Of a stretch of DNA of 36,793 nt, positions 22,727-29,122 are shown in pieces. The translations under genes were made by a program, and so were the position numbers. The stretch is from positions 1 through 36,793 of IMG/VR virus record IMGVR_UViG_3300011115_000389; one strand, given 5' to 3'. The DNA comes from a virus. The notes beneath the pieces are model-generated. The model was given only the letters and a program-made list of their open reading frames with translations. It did no database searches and was not told the DNA's origin. The stretch's first letter is position 1, and each line of letters starts with the position of its first letter.

Positions 22727-23239
22727 ATGAAAGACAATTTTGAAGAGTGCCTTGCCCATGTCTTGAAACATGAAGGGGGGTATGTCGATCACCCCAAGGA
22801 TCCAGGGGGAGCAACAAATTTAGGCGCCACCAAGAAAGTTTGGGAAGAATGGGTCGGCCATGAGGTAACCAAAGATGACATTAAAGCCCTCACCGTCGCA
22901 GATGTCGCCCCGCTCTACAAAGCCCGGTACTGGGACAAGTGCCGCTGCGATGACCTCCCGCATGGGGTGGACTTTGCTGTTTTTGATCTTGCTATTAATT
23001 CTGGTACTGGCCGTGCCAGCAAGTTTCTTCAGGGCGCTTGTGGTGTGGCTGCTGATGGCGCTATCGGCCCTGCTACACTTGCCGCTGTAGCGAAGATGAA
23101 CCCGCGTGAACTAGCGTCGAAGATCTGCGAGCGCCGCTTGGAGTTCCTGCAAGCCCTGCCGACATGGGAAACCTTCGGCAAGGGCTGGGGCAGGCGCGTA
23201 GCCGAGACGGAAGAGGTAGCGTTCAAGATGGTCGGTTGA
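22727..23239 (+). CDS. Endolysin: GH108-type N-acetylmuramidase with C-terminal binding domain
   Basis: This 170-residue lysozyme-like enzyme cuts the glycan of the cell wall. The catalytic glutamate is E16 in the family motif LKHEGGYVDHPKDPGGATNLG. The HGVDFAVFDLAINSG motif follows at about 80-95. The C-terminal domain (GVAADGAIGPATLAAV and onward) is of the peptidoglycan-binding type PG_binding_3. There is no signal peptide, so it depends on the holin. Its last 17 bases overlap the end of the convergent gene at 23223-23414. Confidence 0.94.
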   Translation: MKDNFEECLAHVLKHEGGYVDHPKDPGGATNLGATKKVWEEWVGHEVTKDDIKALTVADVAPLYKARYWDKCRCDDLPHGVDFAVFDLAINSGTGRASKFLQGACGVAADGAIGPATLAAVAKMNPRELASKICERRLEFLQALPTWETFGKGWGRRVAETEEVAFKMVG

Positions 23240-23414
23240 ACGACGGGTTGCTCTGGACGCGGACTTCAGGATTAGCCCAAGTCCATATCTCACCCGTCTC
23301 TTGAACGCACACCCACATCAGGTGATGCTCTTCGCCGTAGTCAATCACAAAGTGCGCCAGTGCTTTACCCTTCGGGGTAATCATTGGCAGTGTGGGGGAC
23401 AGCTGAAGGATCAT
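23223..23414 (-). CDS. Small hypothetical phage protein, 63 aa
   Basis: The start at 23414 (MILQLSPTLPMITPKG) overlaps the preceding stop (TGATG), and GGAG lies 9 bases upstream inside the end of that gene. The GKALAHFVIDYGEEHHLMWVCVQETGEIWTW..NPEVR pattern is frequent in phage genomes as a small protein of unknown function. Its end overlaps the endolysin gene in convergent orientation, so antisense transcription into either is possible. Confidence 0.82.
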   Translation of the reverse strand: MILQLSPTLPMITPKGKALAHFVIDYGEEHHLMWVCVQETGEIWTWANPEVRVQSNPSFNRPS

Positions 23415-23740
23415 CACTCTTTCTCCAGCGCTTTTTGTGCAATTTTCTGTACTGTCGCCATAGGCGGCGCACCAAACTCAGGGTCTGCACGCATACTGGC
23501 AATTCTGTGCAAAGCATTTCCTCTTCGCTCAAATGCTTGGGCCATGTCCCAATATTTGCCCCAATACGTCACGGTTTCTTCCCGCAACCAATCAATTTCT
23601 TTTTGTGCATCGCTAAAAGCGTTCGATGTGTTTTTGATTTGCTTTTCCAATTCAAAAATTAAATCGTCGATGGTGTCACCGTGTCCCGTTGCCAATCCAC
23701 ATCGGATCATCATTTGAGCTAATTTTTCAGTAGCATCCAT
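23414..23740 (-). CDS. MDIVERL-family small coiled-coil protein, 108 aa
   Basis: The protein begins MDATEKLAQMMIRCGL, a diverged form of the MDIVERL opening of its neighbours. It has a helical middle (DTIDDLIFELEKQIKNTSNAFSDAQKEIDWL) and ends QKIAQKALEKE like the other members. The start and stop are in TGATG overlaps, with GGAG 8 bases before the start. Helical heptads suggest self-association. No function is known; the composition resembles the small Ead/Ea22-type early proteins of lambdoid phages. Confidence 0.8.
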   Translation of the reverse strand: MDATEKLAQMMIRCGLATGHGDTIDDLIFELEKQIKNTSNAFSDAQKEIDWLREETVTYWGKYWDMAQAFERRGNALHRIASMRADPEFGAPPMATVQKIAQKALEKE

Positions 23741-23982
23741 CACTCTTTCTCCTTCAGCATAACAGCGATGTCTTTATCAAATTCCTCATGCGAGTAGTCT
23801 GGGCAAAGCCGCATCATGTTGATACGGAACGATGTAATTAGGATGCTTTGATTGTTCCGCAACTGCTCGATCTCGTCGGCGGCCTCACTGTAAATGTTTT
23901 CTGGTCGTTTTGATTTATCAGCAGTAACCCATGTCATAGCTTCCATTCTTGACATACCTTGCAACCGTTCAACGATATCCAT
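23740..23982 (-). CDS. MDIVERL-family small protein, 80 aa
   Basis: The opening MDIVERLQGM and the ending VMLKEKE are shared with the paralogues to its right, while the middle (RMEAMTWVTADKSKRPENIYSEAADEIEQLRNNQ) differs. The ADEIEQLR motif at about 50-57 is the third conserved block. Both ends are TGATG overlaps and the ribosome site is within the last codons of the upstream gene. The function is unknown. It may be one module of a shuffled family. Confidence 0.82.
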   Translation of the reverse strand: MDIVERLQGMSRMEAMTWVTADKSKRPENIYSEAADEIEQLRNNQSILITSFRINMMRLCPDYSHEEFDKDIAVMLKEKE

Positions 23983-24290
23983 CACTCTTCCTCCCCCAAA
24001 ACAATATTAAGTGCAGCACGCGCTTTATCGCCACAATCTTCTTCAATGATTGCATCTACTGCGGGAGCATCAATCCCCCACTCTGCGTAAAATGCCAACG
24101 CCTCCCGCAACCGCTCGATCTCGGCGTCTTGTTTTTCCAAATCGGCATAAGTGTCCTCGCGGCATTCCCTTTCAAAATCAACTTGCCCTCGCAGTTGCTC
24201 AATCGTATCGGCGGCATCATGCAAAGCAATTGCATCGCTATCAAACTTCACAAGACCAATCCGTTGCCGCAACCGTTCAACGATATCCAT
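23982..24290 (-). CDS. MDIVERL-family small protein, 102 aa
   Basis: The opening MDIVERLRQRIG, the ADTIEQLRGQ block and an acidic end (NIVLGEEE) place it in the same family. The middle is coiled-coil with a long Glu/Arg helix (ECREDTYADLEKQDAEIERLREALAFY). Translation starts in a TGATG overlap. The N-terminal eight codons lie in the repeat. It is probably cytoplasmic, with no catalytic motif. The function is unknown. Confidence 0.83.
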   Translation of the reverse strand: MDIVERLRQRIGLVKFDSDAIALHDAADTIEQLRGQVDFERECREDTYADLEKQDAEIERLREALAFYAEWGIDAPAVDAIIEEDCGDKARAALNIVLGEEE

Positions 24291-24520
24291 CACTCTTTCT
24301 CCTTCAGTGCTTTATTAACCGTTCTTGCAATCTCTTCGCGCACCTTCCGATCAGGGCTGTTCACATCTTTACAGGCTTCCAGTACTGTCAAAAGGACTCC
24401 CCGCAACTTAACGATCTCATCGGCCCCATCAAATGCGTTCTGACATTCTTCCTCGGCCCCGCAGGGTGTTGATTCAAAATTACAGGTGCAGCCGCTCCGC
24501 AACCGTTCAACGATATCCAT
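24290..24520 (-). CDS. MDIVERL-family small protein with cysteines, 76 aa
   Basis: Opening MDIVERLRSG, then a cysteine-containing insert (CTCNFESTPCGAEEECQ, four Cys) absent from its neighbours, then ADEIVKLRGVLL and the ending NKALKEKE. The first and last codons fall in the junction repeats. The cysteines could bind a metal or only be a variable module. It lies in the tandem family, and translation is coupled through TGATG. Confidence 0.82.
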   Translation of the reverse strand: MDIVERLRSGCTCNFESTPCGAEEECQNAFDGADEIVKLRGVLLTVLEACKDVNSPDRKVREEIARTVNKALKEKE

Positions 24521-24855
24521 CACTCTTTCTCCCTCAGCGCCTCACGCGCATCTCTGATCCATTTTCTTTGTATCAAACAACTATCCAAAGTATCATCGTT
24601 TCCAACTTCACTCCAATCTTCGTCAGCCCTTAACTCATCAGCATAACCAGAGTCATCGGGCCAAAGATACTTCTTAGCAAATGGTTCCAACGCTTCCCGC
24701 ATCTCCTTCAGTACGTCACGGGCAACCGCTTCTTCGCGTTGTTTGGCGGTCACCCATACCAAAGCGTTTTCAAGCTGCTTCTCCAGAAGCGCCACGCGCT
24801 TGCGTAGTTCAATGATGTGATCCATCGTTACGGGGTCGCAATGTCTGTGTGTCAT
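24520..24855 (-). CDS. Small coiled-coil protein heading the MDIVERL family, 111 aa
   Basis: The start at 24855 (MTHRHCDPVTMDHIIELRKRV) follows AAAGGGG by 5 bases. Its opening differs from the family but contains MDHIIELR at 11-18, and its end (RDAREALREKE) is the shared end, so the C-terminal junction is conserved. The middle is helical (LLEKQLENALVWVTAKQREEAVARDVLKEM) and ends with an acidic loop. Its stop lies in the first 36-base repeat. The start overlaps the preceding membrane protein by four bases (ATGA). Confidence 0.8.
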   Translation of the reverse strand: MTHRHCDPVTMDHIIELRKRVALLEKQLENALVWVTAKQREEAVARDVLKEMREALEPFAKKYLWPDDSGYADELRADEDWSEVGNDDTLDSCLIQRKWIRDAREALREKE

Positions 24856-25013
24856 TCTTTCCCCTTTAATTTTTTTATTTTTCCCCGAAGCCAATTAACC
24901 ACAGACAAAAATATCGCAACGACAAAGACCACAACAATCAAACCGACAACCAACCCGACAAACCAAAATAGTTCCGCAAAAAACTTTGCCATCCAAAACC
25001 AAATGTAATCCAT
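24852..25013 (-). CDS. Membrane microprotein, 53 aa
   Basis: The frame MDYIWFWMAKFFAELFWFVG...KKLKGKE has one long hydrophobic segment (residues 15-40, FWFVGLVVGLIVVVFVVAIFL) and a basic C-terminal tail (NWLRGKIKKLKGKE). Its KGKE end and the ATGA overlap with the next gene repeat the family's junction style. A C-terminal-in topology fits the positive tail. It could act as an antiholin-like or superinfection-exclusion peptide; the sequence does not decide. Confidence 0.7.
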   Translation of the reverse strand: MDYIWFWMAKFFAELFWFVGLVVGLIVVVFVVAIFLSVVNWLRGKIKKLKGKE

Positions 25014-25016
25014 CAC

Positions 25017-25187
25017 TCACCCCCAATAAAAAACAAGGAACCACACCGCGAATAGAATTGCAGGCGCAAAACAAATCGCAATATTTTTAGGTGTAAAATT
25101 AAAATCTTTGTGCATCATATAAAAGGGTGAAAATACCATCCACAAAGCGCCGAGAAAAACTAACTTTACCTGTATTATCTCGCTCAT
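25017..25187 (-). CDS. Membrane microprotein, two segments, 56 aa
   Basis: MSEIIQVKLVFLGALWMVFSP then a short charged loop (HKDFNFTPKN) then IAICFAPAILFAVWFLVFYWG forms two hydrophobic helices. GGAG lies 8 bases ahead of the start at 25187, which overlaps the previous stop by four bases (ATGA). The stop is three bases before the next start. I do not recognise the family. The hairpin topology and size resemble small phage inner-membrane proteins. Confidence 0.65.
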   Translation of the reverse strand: MSEIIQVKLVFLGALWMVFSPFYMMHKDFNFTPKNIAICFAPAILFAVWFLVFYWG

Positions 25188-25372
25188 TTCAACTTCTCCA
25201 ACAGTTCAACGCGCTCCCGCGTGTTACGCAAAATACAATACCTCTGGTGCAACCTGACGATGAACGTAGGCCGCCTGTCGTTGTCGATCTCGTAGTCGAT
25301 CAACATTCTCAGTTCGTCCTCGGTGTACGACATCAACTTGCTGTTCAGCACAACCCAATTCTCTATGCGCAT
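25184..25372 (-). CDS. Small hypothetical protein, 62 aa
   Basis: The start at 25372 has GAGGAG 5 bases upstream, located in the end of the helicase gene, which it overlaps by 10 bases. The frame MRIENWVVLNSKLMSYTEDELRMLIDYEIDNDRRPTF and onward is charged and helical. It ends ERVELLEKLK. It is adjacent to the helicase, so an accessory role in replication is possible, but no motif supports it. Confidence 0.75.
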   Translation of the reverse strand: MRIENWVVLNSKLMSYTEDELRMLIDYEIDNDRRPTFIVRLHQRYCILRNTRERVELLEKLK

Positions 25373-26706
25373 CTTAACTCCTCAATCGCTATGTCGGATA
25401 GCGCCCGTCTATCGTGAAGCCCCGCCCAAATCCCCTCGTCTACCGTCTTGTTCGTTATAAAGATGTAACACCACACATCGTGCTTCTGCCCGCTACGGTG
25501 CAACCGCCCGACCGTCTGCTCGTATAGCTCCAGCGACCCGCGGGGTAACGACAAGAACGCAATATGCGACCCACCATACTGTAAATTCAGGCCATGCCCT
25601 GCGGACTTCGGGTGGACAAACAGCAGTTCAGCCTTGCCGGCGTTCCACCGCTCTATAGCGTCGTCGTCGTCAAGCGTGAGCGCCTTCGGATACCGGCGCT
25701 TCAACTCTGCCAATTCTTCTTGGTACGTGTACACCACGATTGTCGGCGCGTGTTGGTTCTCCTGCAACAACTCGTCAAGCAGATCAAACTTGTGCGTCGA
25801 GAACCAAAACGGCGTCTTGGTCGTCTTGAACTTGCCCGGCGTTGATGTCGCCTCGGTAACGCTCTTGTACACGAACCCCGACGCCATCTGTTGCAACTTG
25901 CCCGACACAACAGCGGCGTTGGCCGCGATTATCTTGGTGTTGTTGTATTCAAGAACGAGATCCTTCTTCATCTTCTCGTAATGTTTACGATCCATGTCGC
26001 ACCGCATCTCGACGACGTGGAGCGGCGGTAGCGTGTCACTGTACTCGCCTGGCTCAAGCACGAACGTCGCCGGCTTGATGCGTTCCATGACCTTCTCAAG
26101 CGAACCCTTGCGCGGTATCCACTCGTTGTAATCTTTGTTCATCAGGATGAAGTACTGCTGCATGAACGCGCCCTTCGAGCGGCCTAGCAAAGACTGGTCA
26201 ACGATCTTGCATTGCCCGAATACATCCTCAAGCCCGTTCGACGTGAAGCTACCCGTCAAGCCCCACCTGACGCGCATAGGTTCGATCACCTTGGCAAGCG
26301 CCTTGAACCGTGCGCCTGACGGGTTCTTGAGCCGCGTCAGCTCGTCAAAGACAATAGCGTCAAAATTCAGCTTCTGAAGTGCCAGCCATTGCAGATTGTC
26401 GTAGTTCGTTACGACGATGTGCGTGTTGGCCTGCAACGCCTGCAACCGTTGCTTGGGCGTCCCGACCGCCAATGACATTGTGAGGTTAATGGCCCATAAA
26501 GGACGCTCCACAGGCCAGACCTTCTTGACCACGCGCAGCGGCGCGAGGACAAGCACACGGTTGATGTGACCGTGCCGGATCATGTCCTGCAATGCTGTCA
26601 ACGTAACCGCCGTCTTACCCGCGCCCACAGGCGCGAGGATCATCGCCCTGTCGTTGGCGAAGAGGAAGTCGGCGGCTTCGTTTTGGTAGGGTCTTAACGC
26701 AAGCAT
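25363..26706 (-). CDS. SNF2-like superfamily 2 helicase
   Basis: This 447-residue ATPase has all core helicase motifs. The Q-motif-like LRPYQNEA opens it at residue 4. Motif I is APVGAGKTA with K31, and motif II is VFDELTRLKN with D121-E122. Motif III is WGLTGSF near 148. Motif VI is QTVGRLHRSGQ at 397-407. SNF2 proteins of this size in phages usually remodel DNA or protein complexes during replication or recombination. DELT in place of DEAH or DEAD is a family variant. The gene starts 13 bases inside the preceding gene's end. Confidence 0.93.
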   Translation of the reverse strand: MLALRPYQNEAADFLFANDRAMILAPVGAGKTAVTLTALQDMIRHGHINRVLVLAPLRVVKKVWPVERPLWAINLTMSLAVGTPKQRLQALQANTHIVVTNYDNLQWLALQKLNFDAIVFDELTRLKNPSGARFKALAKVIEPMRVRWGLTGSFTSNGLEDVFGQCKIVDQSLLGRSKGAFMQQYFILMNKDYNEWIPRKGSLEKVMERIKPATFVLEPGEYSDTLPPLHVVEMRCDMDRKHYEKMKKDLVLEYNNTKIIAANAAVVSGKLQQMASGFVYKSVTEATSTPGKFKTTKTPFWFSTHKFDLLDELLQENQHAPTIVVYTYQEELAELKRRYPKALTLDDDDAIERWNAGKAELLFVHPKSAGHGLNLQYGGSHIAFLSLPRGSLELYEQTVGRLHRSGQKHDVWCYIFITNKTVDEGIWAGLHDRRALSDIAIEELRCA

Positions 26707-26960
26707 GGAAAAGCCTTGTTAACGTGGTCAACTACTTGCATACATTGTTCAGAATTCATACGTTCCATGTGCGCTTCAAATTCAGACATTTGCATTTGAT
26801 CTTGCAACCATGCGTATGCCTCGCGGCGCGTCATTATTCTTTTTTTCCAAATCAAATCAAATTTGGCATGGGCAACTCCCCGCGCTAACACCACGTCATT
26901 TGCAACGGCTTGCGCGTATGCCTTGCGTAAACTAGTTGCCAACTGTTTTAACCCACTCAT
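26694..26960 (-). CDS. Small helical protein resembling the C-terminal part of DUF3268
   Basis: The start at 26960 (MSGLKQLATSL) follows GGAG by 7 bases. The C-terminal half, RIMTRREAYAWLQDQMQMSEFEAHMERMNSEQCMQVV, resembles the helical end of zinc-finger-containing DUF3268 proteins (RREAYxWLAxQLxL...MxxxxCxxVV). The N-terminal zinc finger of that family is absent. The gene lies between nuclease and helicase and overlaps both, which suggests a linked nucleic-acid function. The match is only partial. Confidence 0.75.
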   Translation of the reverse strand: MSGLKQLATSLRKAYAQAVANDVVLARGVAHAKFDLIWKKRIMTRREAYAWLQDQMQMSEFEAHMERMNSEQCMQVVDHVNKAFPCLR

Positions 26961-27207
26961 CAACTTGCTCCGTTGTCCACAGACACGCATAGTTCTGGTT
27001 AAGCCGTTGCATCTCGGCGGCGAAGAGTTCCTGAAGCGGCGCTAGTTTGCCGCCCTTGGTCTTCAACTCGACGAACCATGTTGAGCCGTCTGGTAGACAA
27101 GCTATTCTGTCTGACACACCACGCCGCGCCGGGGACACGAACTTGTACGACCGACCGCCCATGCGCTCGACCGCCCAGTTGAAATAGTGTTCTACGTCGC
27201 GTTCCAT
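26932..27207 (-). CDS. VRR-NUC domain nuclease, 91 aa
   Basis: This is a compact PD-(D/E)xK nuclease of the VRR-NUC type. It starts MERDVEHYFNWAVE, and the catalytic set is D33 (GVSDRI), E47 and K49 (TWFVELKTKGG), with Q59 (LAPLQ) completing the motif. Phage VRR-NUC proteins often resolve branched DNA. The start at 27207 has no clear ribosome site and lies 7 bases from a predicted -10 box, so the mRNA may be leaderless. The 3' end overlaps the next gene by 29 bases. Confidence 0.92.
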   Translation of the reverse strand: MERDVEHYFNWAVERMGGRSYKFVSPARRGVSDRIACLPDGSTWFVELKTKGGKLAPLQELFAAEMQRLNQNYACLWTTEQVDEWVKTVGN

Positions 27208-27214
27208 ATTTTGT

Positions 27215-27243
27215 TGTATAAGCCATTAAAAATTGTTTGACAA
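27215..27243 (-). promoter_or_regulatory. Leftward promoter overlapping a rightward one
   Basis: On the minus strand, TTGTCA (plus 27238-27243) is 17 bases from TATACA (plus 27215-27220). Transcription would start at about 27208, adjacent to the ATG at 27207. Its -35 box overlaps that of the rightward promoter at 27237-27242 by five bases. Confidence 0.55.
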
Positions 27244-27264
27244 CAGTTTATGTGATGTTAATGT
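27237..27264 (+). promoter_or_regulatory. Rightward promoter of the replication block
   Basis: TTGACA (27237-27242), a perfect -35 box, is followed after 16 bases by TAATGT (27259-27264). The predicted start near 27271 leaves a leader of about 19 bases with GGAG before the ATG at 27290. Confidence 0.55.
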
Positions 27265-27289
27265 GGATATCTCAAACGGAGAAAATAAG

Positions 27290-28423
27290 ATGAAGCACAG
27301 TAATGTTGTCGGCGGCTCTACCGCCAAGCGCGTCATGGCCTGTCCAGGCTCAGTGGCGCTATGCGAGAAGATGCCACCAAAGCCGTCAAGCACCTACGCG
27401 GACGAGGGTACTCTTCTGCATACGTTGATCGCCGAGTATCTCGAACACGGCACGAAGCCCGACAAATTTATCGGGCGTACATATGAGGCGCAAACGCTTA
27501 CCGAGGATCTTCTGCATGAGAAACTTCTTCCTGCAATTAAGGCGTTGGATGAACTTGACCCAGAAGGAAAGATGGACATCGCCGTCGAGACAAACGTCAG
27601 TTTTGATAATGCGGCACTGTCCGGTGTGTTTGGCTCAACAGATTTGTTGGGGCGAATTGGGAACACAGCCTACGTTATCGACTGGAAGTTTGGCGACGGG
27701 GTTTTGGTTACGGCAGAAGAAAACCCGCAACTCATGTTCTACGCCGCAGCCGCTATGCGGACACCCTCGGTCAAATGGGTGTTTGATGGAGCCACAGCAA
27801 TCGAGTGCATCATAATTCAGCCGACCAGAGGCGTCAGCCGCTGGACGACGACACCTGAGCGCATCGCGCAGTTTGAGATTGAACTCACCCGCGCAGTGAA
27901 GAAGGCGCAACTGCCCGACGCCGAGTTGAACGTCGGCGACCACTGCCGGTGGTGCGCCGCCAAGCCGACCTGTCCTATGTTCACGGGAGCTGTGGATAGA
28001 GCGCTCAAGACCAAGTTCGACGCTCTGGACAATACGTTAATCGGCGCGTATCTTCTTAATGCGGATCTTCTCGAAGACTGGATTAAGGATTTGAGAAATC
28101 TGGCACTTAGTACACTGGAACGCGGTAACACGATACCTGGGTACAAACTGGTCGCCAAGCGCGGCACAAGACAATGGGTGAGTGAGGACGCCGCTAAAGT
28201 AGTGCTTCTCAACATCCTCGACGAATCTGAAGTGGTTGAGAGTTCTCTTCTCTCGCCGGCCAAAGTAGAGAAACTGCTGAAGAAGCGGGCTATCGAAATG
28301 CCGGAAGGATTAGTTGTCTCAATCTCGTCAGGTAATACACTGGCAAGCGAGGATGACCCTCGACCCAGTGCCGTTCTCATCGGGCAGCAATTGAGTGCTG
28401 CCCTTAGTAAAATAGGGATTTGA
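27290..28423 (+). CDS. Cas4/RecB-like nuclease, DUF2800 type
   Basis: The start at 27290 (MKHSNVVGGSTAKRVMACPGS) follows GGAG by 8 bases; 377 residues. The PD-(D/E)xK core includes H44 (EGTLLH), D118 (SGVFGSTDLLG) and D131-K133 (AYVIDWKFGDG), followed by QLMFYA. Cysteines C18, C219, C222 and C228 (CRWCAAKPTC) fit the four-cysteine iron-sulfur site of Cas4/AddB proteins. DUF2800 proteins are frequent beside phage single-strand-binding proteins and polymerases, and are probably recombination exonucleases. Confidence 0.93.
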   Translation: MKHSNVVGGSTAKRVMACPGSVALCEKMPPKPSSTYADEGTLLHTLIAEYLEHGTKPDKFIGRTYEAQTLTEDLLHEKLLPAIKALDELDPEGKMDIAVETNVSFDNAALSGVFGSTDLLGRIGNTAYVIDWKFGDGVLVTAEENPQLMFYAAAAMRTPSVKWVFDGATAIECIIIQPTRGVSRWTTTPERIAQFEIELTRAVKKAQLPDAELNVGDHCRWCAAKPTCPMFTGAVDRALKTKFDALDNTLIGAYLLNADLLEDWIKDLRNLALSTLERGNTIPGYKLVAKRGTRQWVSEDAAKVVLLNILDESEVVESSLLSPAKVEKLLKKRAIEMPEGLVVSISSGNTLASEDDPRPSAVLIGQQLSAALSKIGI

Positions 28424-28425
28424 TA

Positions 28426-29076
28426 ATGTCGAATGCAGTTGGATTTGCTAATGTTAACCTTCCTTCAGTTCAGAGCCTGAGCGCGGCGTTGCGCTCACTG
28501 GACACGGGTGTGTCAAGCGGTTCTGTCATCCTGAAAATGGACAAGACAGGCCATTGGGTCTTCGGCGCTGACCAGACCGAAGTTGAAACCGGTTCTCTTT
28601 GGGCCGTCAATCCGTACTCTTTCATTCACGGGTTTATTGCGTGGGGTGAAGGCGACGTATTGGGTGAGAAGATGGTTCCGATCACGCAACCTTTGCCTGA
28701 GATGGACGATGCGCCGCCTACCGCAAAGCGCGGTTGGGAGACGCAAGTTGGTATGTCTCTGAAGTGCTTGGATGGCGAAGACAAGGACATGGAAGTGCGC
28801 TTCGCTACCACGTCGGTCGGCGGCAAGCGTGCGGTTCAGGAGATGGCGGCGGCTATCGCCACTCAAGTTGACGAGGATGTCAGCAAGCCTGTGCCGGTGG
28901 TTAACCTGCACAAGGAACACTATCAGCACAAGTCCTACGGTCGCATCTTCACGCCTGTGTTCAAGGTCGTAAAGTGGGTCGGTATGGATGGCGCGACTGA
29001 ACCAGTCGTTGCGGATGAAGAGCCTGAGTTGGATCTTCAACCTACTGGTCGCCGTCGCCGCCCGGCGGCAGCTTAA
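28426..29076 (+). CDS. Probable single-strand-binding-type protein
   Basis: The start at 28426 (MSNAVGFANVNLPSV) lies 2 bases after the nuclease stop. The 216-residue protein has a beta-rich core (SVILKMDKTGHWVFGADQTEVETGSLWAVNPYSFIHGFIAW), a KRGWETQVGMSLKCLDG segment, and an acidic region (VADEEPELDLQP) before a basic end (GRRRRPAAA). This protein recurs between DUF2800 nucleases and polymerase genes. An acidic tail resembles SSB tails, but the assignment is by position and composition. A terminator hairpin follows it. Confidence 0.8.
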   Translation: MSNAVGFANVNLPSVQSLSAALRSLDTGVSSGSVILKMDKTGHWVFGADQTEVETGSLWAVNPYSFIHGFIAWGEGDVLGEKMVPITQPLPEMDDAPPTAKRGWETQVGMSLKCLDGEDKDMEVRFATTSVGGKRAVQEMAAAIATQVDEDVSKPVPVVNLHKEHYQHKSYGRIFTPVFKVVKWVGMDGATEPVVADEEPELDLQPTGRRRRPAAA

Positions 29077-29082
29077 TGCAAC

Positions 29083-29111
29083 GGGGCGGTCGCAAGGCCG
29101 CCCCTCTTTTC
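29083..29111 (+). terminator. Terminator with GCAA tetraloop
   Basis: A 9-base stem (ggggcggtc / ggccgcccc, with one t:g pair) with a GCAA tetraloop is followed by tcttttc. It sits between the SSB-type gene and the polymerase and would lower polymerase expression. Confidence 0.75.
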
Positions 29112-29122
29112 TGGGTGGAACT

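Larger units (their letters stand above)
23961..24532 (-). repeat. Near-identical gene-junction repeats (three full copies)
   Basis: A 36-base block is identical at 24497-24532 and 24267-24302. A 34-base copy with one mismatch lies at 23961-23994. Partial copies are at 23734-23752 and 23412-23426. Each full copy spans the last three codons of one gene (EKE or EEE), the GGAG ribosome site, the TGATG stop/start and the first eight codons of the next gene. Spacing between copies is 230 and 307 bases and the sequence between them is unrelated. Confidence 0.9.

Noticed and set aside
23412-24532. CRISPR-like repeats in the MDIVERL region
   Set aside because: The repeats are gene junctions, spaced 230 and 307 bases apart, and translate in frame; a CRISPR array has short uniform spacers.
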